A stretch of DNA of 64,000 bases from Fibrobacter sp. UWB2 (GCF_002210425.1 NZ_MWQK01000001.1:372001-436000); one strand, 5' to 3'; shown: positions 36,355 to 44,880, counted from the stretch's first letter. The notes: generated from the letters alone by a model not told the origin. Translations and numbers: made by a program.

Positions 36355-37101
36355 TTATGTAAGAGAGATTCCACCATCAACAACTAGAGAAGTCCCTGTA
36401 GTCCAAGACGATGCATCGGACAACAAATAAACGATTGCGTTTGCAATTTCTTCAGGTTCGCCAAAGCGTTTCAAAGGGTATTTGGCAGCATCTGCAGCTA
36501 GTTGTTCAGCCGTTAGTATATCAGGTGAATTAAATGGCGTTTTGACCATTCCCGGATTAACGCTGTTAACACGAATTTTCTTCGGAGCAAGTTCCAGCGC
36601 ACAAAACTTCATCCAAGAATTTAGCGCAGCTTTAGAAGTTCCGTAGATACAATTCCCTTCTGTAATATCAAATACGCCACCAACAGAGGAAACGATAACG
36701 ACAGAGCCCATTTTTTTTACTTTTTTCTTTTTAACAAGTTGCCTCAAAAATTCAACTGTTGCAAAGAAATTCAAGTTAAACACCCTGTCAAAATCCTCGC
36801 GAGAGCAAAAAAGCAGCGGTTTCATCGCCCCAATGCCTGCAGAAAAAACGACACCATCAAAATCAGGAAATTCTAATATCGCATCTTCTACACTTTTTTT
36901 ATCAGTTATATCAAGTGATAAAAAGGAATGTGTATCGCCAAGCATTTCTTCTTGTGTGGCCTTGAGATGCTCTGCTCTCCGTCCAACAACATAACATGTT
37001 GCCTCCATTTGGGAACATAGACGAGAAGTCGCGCGTCCAATGCCAGAACTACCGCCAACAATGAGAATTCTTTTTCCCTGAAGTGAGAATGGATTCATCA
37101 T
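36355..37101 (-). CDS. SDR-family reductase (copy 2)
   Basis: A 248-residue classical SDR with VGGSSGIGRATS, catalytic Ser in VSSVGGVFD and YGTSK. It shares the NPFSLQGKRIL start with its two neighbours. The KKKKVKKMGSV insertion near residue 118 is Lys-rich as in copy 1. The ATGATGA junction overlaps the stop of copy 1, so coupling is likely; either of two adjacent ATGs may serve. Roles could be a second 3-oxoacyl reduction or oxidation/epimerisation of a sugar, but the gene's sister status favours acyl chemistry. Confidence 0.82.
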   Translation of the reverse strand: MMNPFSLQGKRILIVGGSSGIGRATSRLCSQMEATCYVVGRRAEHLKATQEEMLGDTHSFLSLDITDKKSVEDAILEFPDFDGVVFSAGIGAMKPLLFCSREDFDRVFNLNFFATVEFLRQLVKKKKVKKMGSVVIVSSVGGVFDITEGNCIYGTSKAALNSWMKFCALELAPKKIRVNSVNPGMVKTPFNSPDILTAEQLAADAAKYPLKRFGEPEEIANAIVYLLSDASSWTTGTSLVVDGGISLT

Positions 37102-37856
37102 TTAAGGATTACCCCACCATCAACAACTAGAGTGTGACCCGTAACCCAAGACGACGCATCAGATAACAAATAAATAATCGCATGAGCGATGTCTTCCGGC
37201 TTACCGAGCCTTCCCAATGGATACTTAGACACATTTTCTTTGAGTTGATCGTCAGAAATGGTTCCTGCAGCCAATATATTCGTGGACACAAGCCCCGGAT
37301 TGACGCTATTCCCTCTTATCCCACTTTTTGCCATTTCAAGAGCGAACCCCTTCATAAAAGCGTTAAGGCCACCCTTAGAGATTCCATACATCGTATTACC
37401 GATTGTAGAAATCATCACTCCACCAATAGATGAAGTAAACACAACCGAACTTCCCTTTGAAAGTTTTTTCTTTTTCAAAAGTCGCTGAGTTAACAAAACC
37501 GGCCCGATCATATTTACATTTAAGACTTCCGATAAATCATCATTATTGATAAATTTCACAGGAAGAGTCTTTACAATGCCAGCATTAAGGGAAACGCCTT
37601 CCAGTGCGGGCAAAGCATCTACTAAAGCGGCAATACCATTCTCATTGGACAATTCAGCAAGGATCATCTGATGATCCTGAGCAAAAGAACGATCAAGAGA
37701 ATCAAAAGTCTCTTTCAATCGAGCTTCATTACGAGCAGTAATATAAACAGTAGCACCCATTTTTGAGCACTCAATAGCCGTAGTACGCCCAATCCCAGAC
37801 GACGCACCAGTAACAAGAATCTTCTTGCCCTCTAGTGAAAATGGATTATACGACAT
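37098..37856 (-). CDS. SDR-family reductase (copy 1)
   Basis: The 252-residue SDR has VTGASSGIGRTTA, Ser in TSSIGGVMIS and YGISK. It begins MSYNPFSLEGKK like the other two copies. Within the operon it overlaps the upstream KAS III gene by 11 bases and the next SDR by four. ATG 37856 is chosen because it aligns with the paralogues; ATG 37877 would add seven residues inside the KAS III gene. Confidence 0.84.
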   Translation of the reverse strand: MSYNPFSLEGKKILVTGASSGIGRTTAIECSKMGATVYITARNEARLKETFDSLDRSFAQDHQMILAELSNENGIAALVDALPALEGVSLNAGIVKTLPVKFINNDDLSEVLNVNMIGPVLLTQRLLKKKKLSKGSSVVFTSSIGGVMISTIGNTMYGISKGGLNAFMKGFALEMAKSGIRGNSVNPGLVSTNILAAGTISDDQLKENVSKYPLGRLGKPEDIAHAIIYLLSDASSWVTGHTLVVDGGVILK

Positions 37857-38937
37857 GTACCTTATCCACCTCCTCATCTGACACTTCTACAAGGTCTGAT
37901 ATTACAAGATTTTCAGTTTCAAAATAAGTTGTTCCCCAAGAAAGACCTACACCAAATCCGCAACAAAGGAATTTTGCCGGTTTATTTTCAGCTTTATTTT
38001 TAAGTTCTGCAACGATAGTCATTGGAATACTTGCGCCATTCGTATTGCCAAACTTATACATGCTAGAAGGAACTTTCTCCATTGGCAATTTCAACTTCTT
38101 TGCAATCATGTTATTCATCTTGGTATTTGCCTGATGGAATACAAACCAATCAGCTTGCAAATAATCAAAATTATAGTGAGCAGCAAGAGATTTAACAGAC
38201 TTTGGAGCAGCGGTTATGCCAAAAGAGAATACATCCATCCCTTTCATACGAGATTGAAGCCTGTATGTTTCCTTTCCTTCAATAATTTCAGTATCAAAAC
38301 TAGATGTAGTAACAGGGTTACGCGCACCGCCTTCTGGCGTAATAATAGCATCAAAGCCACTACCATCAGTCCCAAAATGGAACATGATTTCAGAATGACC
38401 TTCACAGAATTCCACTGCAGTAACAGTACCGCAGCAGCCAAATAAAGGATTTCTACGACGACGAGGCCCTCTAAACCTTGCTTTTGCTTCACCGCACATT
38501 ACTAAAGCTTTTTTAATAGTCCCTCTGCCAAGAATCGATGCAGCGGAGCTTAAGCCATATACCCATCCAGAGCAGCCTAAAGAGATGTCTTCTGCAAAAC
38601 ATTCTTTAGATAAGCCCAAACGATCTTGTAAAATGCAAGCGGTAGCAGGCAAAATATAGTCCGGAGACTGAGAAACAAAGAATATCGCACCGACATCCTC
38701 TTTATTCCAGTTTAAATCGGCTATGAGTTTTTCTGCCGCCGCATAGCACAAATCTGACGTTGTTAAGGTGTAACTAACCCGACGTTCCTTTACACCCGTT
38801 GTTTTGACAAAGTCCTCGGGAGAATACTCCGTTGAGACTGCGTCATCTTCTGTGGGGTGCAGATTGTCGGCAATATTTTGGGGAACTCCGGCTGATATGC
38901 CGGCAATTCGAACATTCGGGAAAGATAAAAACGCCAT
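37846..38937 (-). CDS. KAS III-like 3-oxoacyl-ACP synthase (copy 1)
   Basis: The 363-residue FabH-like enzyme has the Cys-His-Asn triad in DISLGCSGWVYGL, FVFHQANTKM and KFGNTNGASIPM. Where FabH normally reads FGDG or FGDAG it has FGCCGTVTAVE, preceded by an unusual RGPRRRRNP stretch; the reading frame there is intact. This may alter the substrate tunnel or ACP docking surface. It starts right at the end of the acyl carrier protein gene (TAATG-type overlap at 38937), strongly suggesting they work together. Confidence 0.88.
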   Translation of the reverse strand: MAFLSFPNVRIAGISAGVPQNIADNLHPTEDDAVSTEYSPEDFVKTTGVKERRVSYTLTTSDLCYAAAEKLIADLNWNKEDVGAIFFVSQSPDYILPATACILQDRLGLSKECFAEDISLGCSGWVYGLSSAASILGRGTIKKALVMCGEAKARFRGPRRRRNPLFGCCGTVTAVEFCEGHSEIMFHFGTDGSGFDAIITPEGGARNPVTTSSFDTEIIEGKETYRLQSRMKGMDVFSFGITAAPKSVKSLAAHYNFDYLQADWFVFHQANTKMNNMIAKKLKLPMEKVPSSMYKFGNTNGASIPMTIVAELKNKAENKPAKFLCCGFGVGLSWGTTYFETENLVISDLVEVSDEEVDKVHVV

Positions 38938-39167
38938 TACTTTTTGCTCTTTACAGTGTTAAACAAATCTTCAATAGTTGCAGAGTTTTCAATATCAGCG
39001 CCCTTGAGCGTAATATCGTATTCTTCATCGACCATTGCAATGATGTTGAGAGCCATTAAAGAAGACCATTCGTCCAAGTCATGGAACTTGGTATCAGCCT
39101 TAAATTCGGCAGCATCAGTTTCTTCGAACTGCTCGGCAAAATGTTCAATGAATTCGTTGATATCCAT
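38937..39167 (-). CDS. Acyl carrier protein of the polysaccharide locus
   Basis: The 76-residue acidic protein (MDINEFIEHFAEQFEET...) has the ACP fold pattern and DEWSSLMALNII, in which the second Ser is the likely 4'-phosphopantetheine site, replacing the usual DSL with a SSL form. It is not the fatty-acid ACP, which normally has GADSLDTVELVM. It is the first of six consecutive acyl-making genes and would hold the growing acyl chain between the KAS III and SDR enzymes. AGGAGATAAAC precedes the ATG. Confidence 0.88.
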   Translation of the reverse strand: MDINEFIEHFAEQFEETDAAEFKADTKFHDLDEWSSLMALNIIAMVDEEYDITLKGADIENSATIEDLFNTVKSKK

Positions 39168-39196
39168 GTTTATCTCCTATGTTTAGGGGTTTATTG

Positions 39197-39850
39197 TTAA
39201 ATTTTTTCACGCTTGGCAGGGACGCCAATGTAAAGGCTATTTTCCTTTGGTTTTGTCATTAAAACACTGCCAGCAGCAAGTCTTACGCCATTCTTTATTT
39301 TCAACAATTGAAGTACAATGGAGTTGACTCCGAAAAAGTTGCAATCTCCCATTGTTACTTCACCAGATATACGAACAGCGGGCATAAAGGAATTGTAATC
39401 ACCAATTTTAACATCGTGTCCAAGAACGACAGATCCGTTAAAAACATTGAAATTACCAATGGTCACATCACAAGAAAAAGCACAACCACCCTGAATTATG
39501 TTTCCCTTGCCTATAGTAAACGACTCCTTATCGGAGTAATAGGTATTAGGGTAAATCAGGTTCGGGAATTCAACATTCGCATTAGTAATCTTTTCGACTA
39601 CTTTTTTGACTGTATTAGGGTTCCCAATGGCCACAATCACATTGATTTTACCTTGCCAAGCGTTCAATTCTTGCATGCCACCAAGGATAGGGCCAAAATG
39701 TGAGACCATCTTGCCTTTTTCCACGCCATCGTCAAAAAAACCGAGCAGATTCCATGTTGGTTCTTTTTCGTTAATCTTGTTGATGGAACATGCTACTTCG
39801 CGACCAAAGCCGCCTGCACCGTAAATTGCAATATTCTTAAGTTCAGCCAT
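39197..39850 (-). CDS. PglD/NeuD-like sugar N-acyltransferase
   Basis: The 217-residue protein has the PglD-type N-terminal Rossmann-like domain (IAIYGAGGFGREVACSI) and a left-handed beta-helix with hexapeptide repeats. His in SVVLGHDVKIGDYN is the catalytic base position. PglD acetylates the 4-amino group of UDP-4-amino-sugars using acetyl-CoA; here an ACP gene follows after 29 bases, so an acyl-ACP donor is possible. It overlaps the PglC-like gene by 8 bases. Confidence 0.85.
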   Translation of the reverse strand: MAELKNIAIYGAGGFGREVACSINKINEKEPTWNLLGFFDDGVEKGKMVSHFGPILGGMQELNAWQGKINVIVAIGNPNTVKKVVEKITNANVEFPNLIYPNTYYSDKESFTIGKGNIIQGGCAFSCDVTIGNFNVFNGSVVLGHDVKIGDYNSFMPAVRISGEVTMGDCNFFGVNSIVLQLLKIKNGVRLAAGSVLMTKPKENSLYIGVPAKREKI

Positions 39851-40478
39851 TTGCAACCTTCTGTTCTGGTTCCGGAGTTCCCATAAATGCGGTCATGGTA
39901 GCTTCACCATTGGCTCCGCTGATTCCTTCACGTTTTACAGCCTTTTTGAGCGTGGTGAGGATAATCTTTACATCGCCGAAGAAGGTCACGTTGTTCACGT
40001 ATTCTACATCGTACTTAAATTTCTGTTCCCAGGTAATGGCGTTGCGACCGTTTACCTGCGCAAGGCCGCTGAGCCCCGGGCGCACATCATGGCGATGTTT
40101 TTGCTCGGAATTGTAACGCGGCAGGTATTCCACCAAAAGCGGTCTCGGCCCGATTACAGCCATGTCACCCTTGAGGATGTTGAATAGCTCCGGAAGTTCG
40201 TCGAGGCTTGTGCTGCGTAGGAACTTGCCGTAGGCATTCAGGCGAACATCGTCTGGGAGTAGGTTGCCGTTGGCGTCCTTTTCGTTCGTCATGGTGCGGA
40301 ACTTGATGAGCTTGAAGATTTTTTCGTTAAGGCCCGGGCGCGGCTGCGTAAAGAACGGGTTGCCCTTCATCTTGATGGCGCCGAGAATCGTGAGTACGAC
40401 GAGGACCGGGCTCAGGCAGATGATGGCAGCCAAAGCACAGAAGAAGTCGAGAGGGCGCTTGAAAAACCGGGCGTACAT
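39843..40478 (-). CDS. PglC-like initiating sugar-phosphate transferase
   Basis: The 211-residue monotopic phosphoglycosyl transferase has one N-terminal re-entrant hydrophobic segment (FFCALAAIICLSPVLVVLTI) and the family motifs KLIKFRTM, RSTSLDELPEL with the catalytic Asp-Glu, GPRPLL and RPGLSGLAQVNGR. It starts repeat-unit assembly by moving a sugar-1-phosphate onto undecaprenyl phosphate. ATG 40478 overlaps the TAA of the aminotransferase gene (TAATG). Confidence 0.93.
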   Translation of the reverse strand: MYARFFKRPLDFFCALAAIICLSPVLVVLTILGAIKMKGNPFFTQPRPGLNEKIFKLIKFRTMTNEKDANGNLLPDDVRLNAYGKFLRSTSLDELPELFNILKGDMAVIGPRPLLVEYLPRYNSEQKHRHDVRPGLSGLAQVNGRNAITWEQKFKYDVEYVNNVTFFGDVKIILTTLKKAVKREGISGANGEATMTAFMGTPEPEQKVANG

Positions 40479-41740
40479 TACTCGAAGCATTCCTTGATGG
40501 TCTGGATGATGGCGTCCTGCTGTTCGGGGGTCATCTTGTTGTCGCTCGGGAGGCAGAGTCCGCGGGCAAAGATGTCGGCACCCACGTCTCGGGTTTCGCC
40601 GGCAATGTAGGCGTTCGTGCGGGCGCGTCCGTTGCCGTTCGCGGTGATGAAGGCGCGGCTCATGTACATGGGCTGCATGTGCATCGGTTTCCAGATGGGG
40701 CGGCCTTCGGCGTTCATGGCGGCGATGCGCTCGAGGATTTCCGTCGGGCAGCTCTTGCCTTTTTCGTGGATGTAAAGGGCCTCGGTTTCGCCGCGCACCT
40801 GCTTACACATGGCACTCTTGTCGATAATCAGGCAGCTGAGCCAAAAATTCGGTTCGCTGTTCTCTGCGTCGTAGGGGTTCATCTGCACCGGGAGTCCCTT
40901 CAGGCCTTCCTTGTAGCGCATGTAGATGGCCTTTTTCTGGGCGATGTGCTCTTCGAGATAGGGCATCTGGCCGCGCACCACGCCGGCGATCACATTGCTC
41001 ATGCGGTAGTTGTAGCCGATTTCTTCGTGCTGGTACCACGGGGCAGCCTCGCGGCTCTGGGTGCTCCACTTGCGCACCTTCTCGGCGTCTTCCTTGCTGT
41101 CGGTAAGGAACATGCCGCCGCTAGAGCCGGTGATAATCTTGTTTCCGTTGAAGCTGATGGCGCTGTAGTCGCCGAAGTTGCCGGTCTGCTTGCCCTTGTA
41201 GCTTGCACCGAAGCTTTCGGCGGCGTCTTCGATGAGGAGGGCGTTGTGTTTTTGGCAGATGGCACGGATTTCGTCAACCCTGGCCGGGGTTCCGTAGAGG
41301 TGTACGAGTACCACCAGGCGCACGTCCGGGTAAATTTCAAAAGCCTTTTCGAGGGCGACCGGGTCCATGTTCCACGTCTTGTATTCGGTGTCGATGAACA
41401 CTGCCTCGCCGTTCTCGTAGGCGATGGGGTTCACGGTGGCGTCGAACGTCATGTCGCTGCAGAACACCTTGTGGTTTTGGAGCGCCCCGGTGCCGGCCTT
41501 GGGCATGCCGTAAAGCGCTTCGCCAGCGAGCTTTGTGCAGAGGTGGAGTGCGGCCGTGCCTGCGGAGAGCGCGACGGCGTACTTGCAGCCGACCTTCTCG
41601 GCGGCGAGCCTTTCGAGCTCGTTGATGTTCGCGCCGACGGTGCTCATCCAGTTGGTTTCGTAAGCCTCGGTGACGTACTTGATTTCGTCGCCGTGCATCG
41701 TTGGGCTAGAGAGCCAGACCTTCTTCTCGAAACGCATCAT
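40478..41740 (-). CDS. PglE-like UDP-4-keto-6-deoxy-sugar aminotransferase (DegT/DnrJ family)
   Basis: The 420-residue PLP enzyme has ALSAGTAALHL, IEDAAESFGASYKG and the cofactor lysine in SFNGNKIITGSSGG. With the PglF-like dehydratase (21209-23149) and the PglD-like acyltransferase it would make a UDP-diacylamino-trideoxy sugar of bacillosamine type. It is the first gene of the leftward locus; the GC-rich leader of about 90 bases follows a possible TATATT near 41835. Two adjacent ATGs (41740, 41737) are possible starts. Confidence 0.9.
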   Translation of the reverse strand: MMRFEKKVWLSSPTMHGDEIKYVTEAYETNWMSTVGANINELERLAAEKVGCKYAVALSAGTAALHLCTKLAGEALYGMPKAGTGALQNHKVFCSDMTFDATVNPIAYENGEAVFIDTEYKTWNMDPVALEKAFEIYPDVRLVVLVHLYGTPARVDEIRAICQKHNALLIEDAAESFGASYKGKQTGNFGDYSAISFNGNKIITGSSGGMFLTDSKEDAEKVRKWSTQSREAAPWYQHEEIGYNYRMSNVIAGVVRGQMPYLEEHIAQKKAIYMRYKEGLKGLPVQMNPYDAENSEPNFWLSCLIIDKSAMCKQVRGETEALYIHEKGKSCPTEILERIAAMNAEGRPIWKPMHMQPMYMSRAFITANGNGRARTNAYIAGETRDVGADIFARGLCLPSDNKMTPEQQDAIIQTIKECFE

Positions 41741-41859
41741 GGATTACCGCAACCTCGGGGTTACTCCGGCGCATATAAGGTAAGGCGACCTCCGCCCCGA
41801 CCTGCATTGCCGGATGTTAAACAATTCTTACCAAATATAAGTAATTAATCTTATTATTT

Positions 41860-41895
41860 GTAAGTTTTCTGCCCTTATAATGACAGAAAACTTAC
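41860..41895. promoter_or_regulatory. Large palindrome with a TATAAT core
   Basis: GTAAGTTTTCTG (41860-41871) and CAGAAAACTTAC (41884-41895) are perfect 12-base arms around CCCTTATAATGA. TTTTTT follows on the plus strand, but no plus-strand gene ends here. It lies upstream of the polysaccharide locus, so an operator or a repeat is as likely as a terminator. The remainder of the gap 41741-41944 holds the probable pglE promoter and leader. Confidence 0.4.
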
Positions 41896-41944
41896 TTTTT
41901 TGAGTTGAGGATGGGCAAAAGAATCTTTTTGAGCTGCAGAAGTA

Positions 41945-42883
41945 CTACTTCATAGCTAGCATAGCCGCAATCACACTATCCGGCACATTCTGCGAACGCA
42001 GAAAATCTGCACGTTTTGATGTCAGAACATCATTTTTCTTGCGCTCACTATCCCTGCCTCTAGCCTGGCCCTTAAGGAAGGCTTCTGCTTCAATTGCTTC
42101 ATATTCATGATGGTCAAACATGTTAGCCTCCAATGCTTTCAAAAGTTCTGGTTTCATGCGGCTTATGCGCAAACGTTCACGAGCATTCACAAAAATCGGG
42201 TCTTCCGTTTCGGGAACCTGGAGCGGGCCTCGAGAAATAAGCCGGAGCCAAAAATCCTCGCGGGTTTTAACGCCCTTACGCAACCGCAAGAAGTTGGGCA
42301 AGTCAACTACAATATACCTATTTTTCCGCGAAATAGGGAGCGCATTCCCCGACTTGACCTCATATTCGCTATAAGTAGTCCAAACGTCCTTATAGATATC
42401 CTTTGATTGAAGAATCGAACTATTGCAGAGCCAAATAGACACCGTTTCCGGGAGCTCATAATAGCGATACTTTCGGTCCTGTTCCGACAGACCCTGAAAA
42501 TATGGCGAACGATTGTATTCATACTTGCCACGCAGCGTGAGGTACGAATTATAAAGGTGCATGCGATCAAAGAAGAATGAGTGGACCTTGTTTTGCATTT
42601 CCACATTCAAATATCGGTTGTCCTTGGTTCGCACCCATACATCGAGACGCGCAGGGTCGTTTTCCGGCATAAAAATGTCGATGGGCTTTTCGAATTCGTA
42701 TTCGAGGTCTACTATTCCGTGGTCGGGATCCAGTTGAAGCAAGCTATTGAGGACGTCGCGAATGGTGTCCTTGTCGTCCATCAGTATGCGAAAAATCGCC
42801 GCGTATTTGGGCAGCAAGAATTCCTCGCCTTGTTCATCCCTGACAATGTACGTTTTTGTTGATTGATTATCGTTACTAGACAT
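41945..42883 (-). CDS. Rpn-family PD-(D/E)XK nuclease/putative transposase
   Basis: The 312-residue protein matches the recombination-promoting nuclease (Rpn, formerly transposase_31/TIGR01784-type) family: KYAAIFRILMDDKDTIRDVL near the N-terminus, nuclease core ARLDVWVRTKDNRYLNVEMQ (Asp and Glu-X-Gln), and a charged C-terminal tail (FLKGQARGRDSERKKN). Members of this family are many in Fibrobacter and Bacteroidetes genomes and are linked to RecA-independent recombination in E. coli. ATG 42883 (MSSNDNQ) has GGAATAT upstream; ATG 42919 would also be in frame. The function here is unknown. Confidence 0.72.
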   Translation of the reverse strand: MSSNDNQSTKTYIVRDEQGEEFLLPKYAAIFRILMDDKDTIRDVLNSLLQLDPDHGIVDLEYEFEKPIDIFMPENDPARLDVWVRTKDNRYLNVEMQNKVHSFFFDRMHLYNSYLTLRGKYEYNRSPYFQGLSEQDRKYRYYELPETVSIWLCNSSILQSKDIYKDVWTTYSEYEVKSGNALPISRKNRYIVVDLPNFLRLRKGVKTREDFWLRLISRGPLQVPETEDPIFVNARERLRISRMKPELLKALEANMFDHHEYEAIEAEAFLKGQARGRDSERKKNDVLTSKRADFLRSQNVPDSVIAAMLAMK

Positions 42884-43013
42884 ATATTCCGGGCTTACGC
42901 TTGCGTAATTTTGGACCATACATGCTAATAATCGCCGCAAAAAAGCGCACATCTATAGCAGCCGTCCTCAGTGAACTCACCCAAAATAAAGAATCCTAAT
43001 CCAGGAGGCATCA

Positions 43014-43052
43014 ATGAGCAACGATTCCCTGATGCTTTATCATGGAACGTAA
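43014..43052 (+). CDS. 12-residue mini-ORF with strong ribosome binding site
   Basis: AGGAGG at 43003-43008 lies five bases before ATG 43014. The peptide would be MSNDSLMLYHGT. Seven bases after the TAA a hairpin terminator begins. The unit resembles the one at 1236-1344: a very short ORF with an excellent ribosome binding site directly followed by a terminator. Start of transcription is unclear. It may be a leader remnant or a real micropeptide. Confidence 0.3.
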   Translation: MSNDSLMLYHGT

Positions 43053-43058
43053 ACTAGA

Positions 43059-43092
43059 AAAGAGCCGTCGGTATTGCTACCGGCGGTTCTTT
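43059..43092. terminator. Bidirectional terminator between mini-ORF and acetolactate synthase
   Basis: AAAGAGCCGTCGGTA pairs with TACCGGCGGTTCTTT (15 bp with two G-U pairs) around TTGC. Short T-runs on both sides; it lies 37 bases past the acetolactate synthase stop. Confidence 0.7.
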
Positions 43093-43129
43093 GATTGTTG
43101 GATGGAGGAGGAGTCTTTTTTATAAGCTT

Positions 43130-44770
43130 TTATATTTTCAAGTTCTTCAGGTATTGCGAAAGTTCCATGTTCGCGGAGTAGTCCACCGGGCACTCGATGA
43201 TGCTCGGCACGTCTTGGCGGAAAGCTTCGCGCAAGGTGCTCGGCAAGTCTTCGGTGCGTTCAATGCGGTAGCCCTTCAGATGCAAGGATTCGGCGTACTT
43301 GACGTAATCCGGATTCGTGAATTCGACCGCATAGCTGTCGCCATAGCGTTCTTCCTGTTTCCACTTGATGAGGCCGTAGCCGCCATCGGTAAAAATCAGC
43401 GTCACGAACGGGATGTGTTCGCGGTAAGCCGTCTCGAGTTCCTGGCTGTTCATCATAAAGCCGCCATCACCTGTGACCGCCAAGACCTTTTTCTTGGGGT
43501 TCAAAAGCTTTGCCGCAATCGCGCCAGGCACCGCAATACCCATGGTCGCAAAACCGTTAGAAATAATGCAGGTGTTCGGGTGGTCGCAATTGTACTGGCG
43601 GGCAATCCACATCTTGTGCGCACCCACGTCCGAAATCAGGATGTCTTCTTCATCCAGAACGAGGCGGATGTCGTGCAGCACCTTCTGCGGTGTCGGCGGG
43701 AAGCTCGTGTCGTGATCGTAACGCGAATGCTCGGCCACCATCATCGCACGGATTTGCATAGCCCATTCCGGTTCCCAGGAGTTTGGACAAACGCTGCAGA
43801 GCGCGTCGAGAGATGCGGAGATGTCGCCAATGATTTCTTCGTCGGGCTGATAGAATTTGTTCACATGGTTCGGCGTTTCGTCGATGTGAATAATCATCTT
43901 GTCGCCATTCGGGTTCCACTTGGCAGGCGCATATTCCACGACATCATAGCCCACGGCAATCACGAGGTCCGCCTGTTCCATGACAATGTTCGGATAATCC
44001 CTTTGCGGTAGTCCGATGCAGCCCATGAAATACTTTTCGCAAGTCGGGATCACACCCTTTGCCATCATGGTGCAGACCACGGGAATCTTGGACGAGGACA
44101 CAAACGCACGCAATGCCTCGGAAGCGTGGTTACGCACTGCGGAATGGCCCACAAGAACCACCGGGCGCTTTGCATTCGCAAATACCCCTCCCGCCGCAAG
44201 AATCGCATCGGTGCTTGCGTACACGGTATTTTCGCGATGGTGCTTCAGCGGAGTTTGAGCGACCTCGCCTTCCACTTCCATAGCGGCAATGTTGCACGGC
44301 AAGTCGATGTGGCATGCACCGGGCTTTTCCATTTCGGCATACTTGAACGCAATACGGACAATCTCGTTCACCGTGTCCGGACGAACAACCTGCTTACTGC
44401 GCTTGGTAATCGGCGTAAACATGTTCACCAAGTCCAAATATTGATGGCTCGTCAAGTGCATACGCTCTGTACCCACCTGCCCCGTAATGGCAATCAGCGG
44501 AGCGCCATCGGAGTTTGCGTCGGCAACGCCCGTAACAAGGTTTGTAGCGCCAGGGCCAAGGGTCGAAAGGCAGACGCCCGCCTTCCCTGTCAAACGGCCG
44601 TAGACATCGGCCATAAAAGCGGCACCCTGTTCGTGACGCACCGTAATGAACTTGATGGACGACTTCTTAATCGCTTCCATCAGTTCGAGAGTTTCTTCAC
44701 CAGGGATTCCAAAAATGTACTTGACGCCTTCACTTTCTAAGGACTTAATCAAAACTTCAGCAGTGTTCAT
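43130..44770 (-). CDS. Acetolactate synthase, stand-alone large subunit
   Basis: The 546-residue thiamine diphosphate enzyme has FGIPGEETLELMEA, the catalytic Glu in TVRHEQGAAFMADVYGR, and the cofactor-binding motif GDGGFMMNSQELETA. It joins two pyruvates to 2-acetolactate. No small regulatory subunit gene is adjacent, and the sequence resembles AlsS-type catabolic enzymes as much as IlvB; the role (acetoin/butanediol overflow or branched-chain amino acids) is open. It is transcribed divergently from the ATP-grasp cluster with a shared 265-base region. Confidence 0.85.
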   Translation of the reverse strand: MNTAEVLIKSLESEGVKYIFGIPGEETLELMEAIKKSSIKFITVRHEQGAAFMADVYGRLTGKAGVCLSTLGPGATNLVTGVADANSDGAPLIAITGQVGTERMHLTSHQYLDLVNMFTPITKRSKQVVRPDTVNEIVRIAFKYAEMEKPGACHIDLPCNIAAMEVEGEVAQTPLKHHRENTVYASTDAILAAGGVFANAKRPVVLVGHSAVRNHASEALRAFVSSSKIPVVCTMMAKGVIPTCEKYFMGCIGLPQRDYPNIVMEQADLVIAVGYDVVEYAPAKWNPNGDKMIIHIDETPNHVNKFYQPDEEIIGDISASLDALCSVCPNSWEPEWAMQIRAMMVAEHSRYDHDTSFPPTPQKVLHDIRLVLDEEDILISDVGAHKMWIARQYNCDHPNTCIISNGFATMGIAVPGAIAAKLLNPKKKVLAVTGDGGFMMNSQELETAYREHIPFVTLIFTDGGYGLIKWKQEERYGDSYAVEFTNPDYVKYAESLHLKGYRIERTEDLPSTLREAFRQDVPSIIECPVDYSANMELSQYLKNLKI

Positions 44771-44880
44771 AATTCTAAAGGTCTTTTAAATGTCTCCGCG
44801 GAGTGTTTTGCAAAAATCGTGCCAAAATGCGAAATTGCGGTAAAAAACGGGGAAATGCGCCGGTTTTAGGGGGAATTCGG

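Noticed and set aside
42600-42960. Classical DDE transposase for the gene at 41945
   Set aside because: The motifs are those of a PD-(D/E)XK nuclease of the Rpn family; no terminal inverted repeats were found around it.
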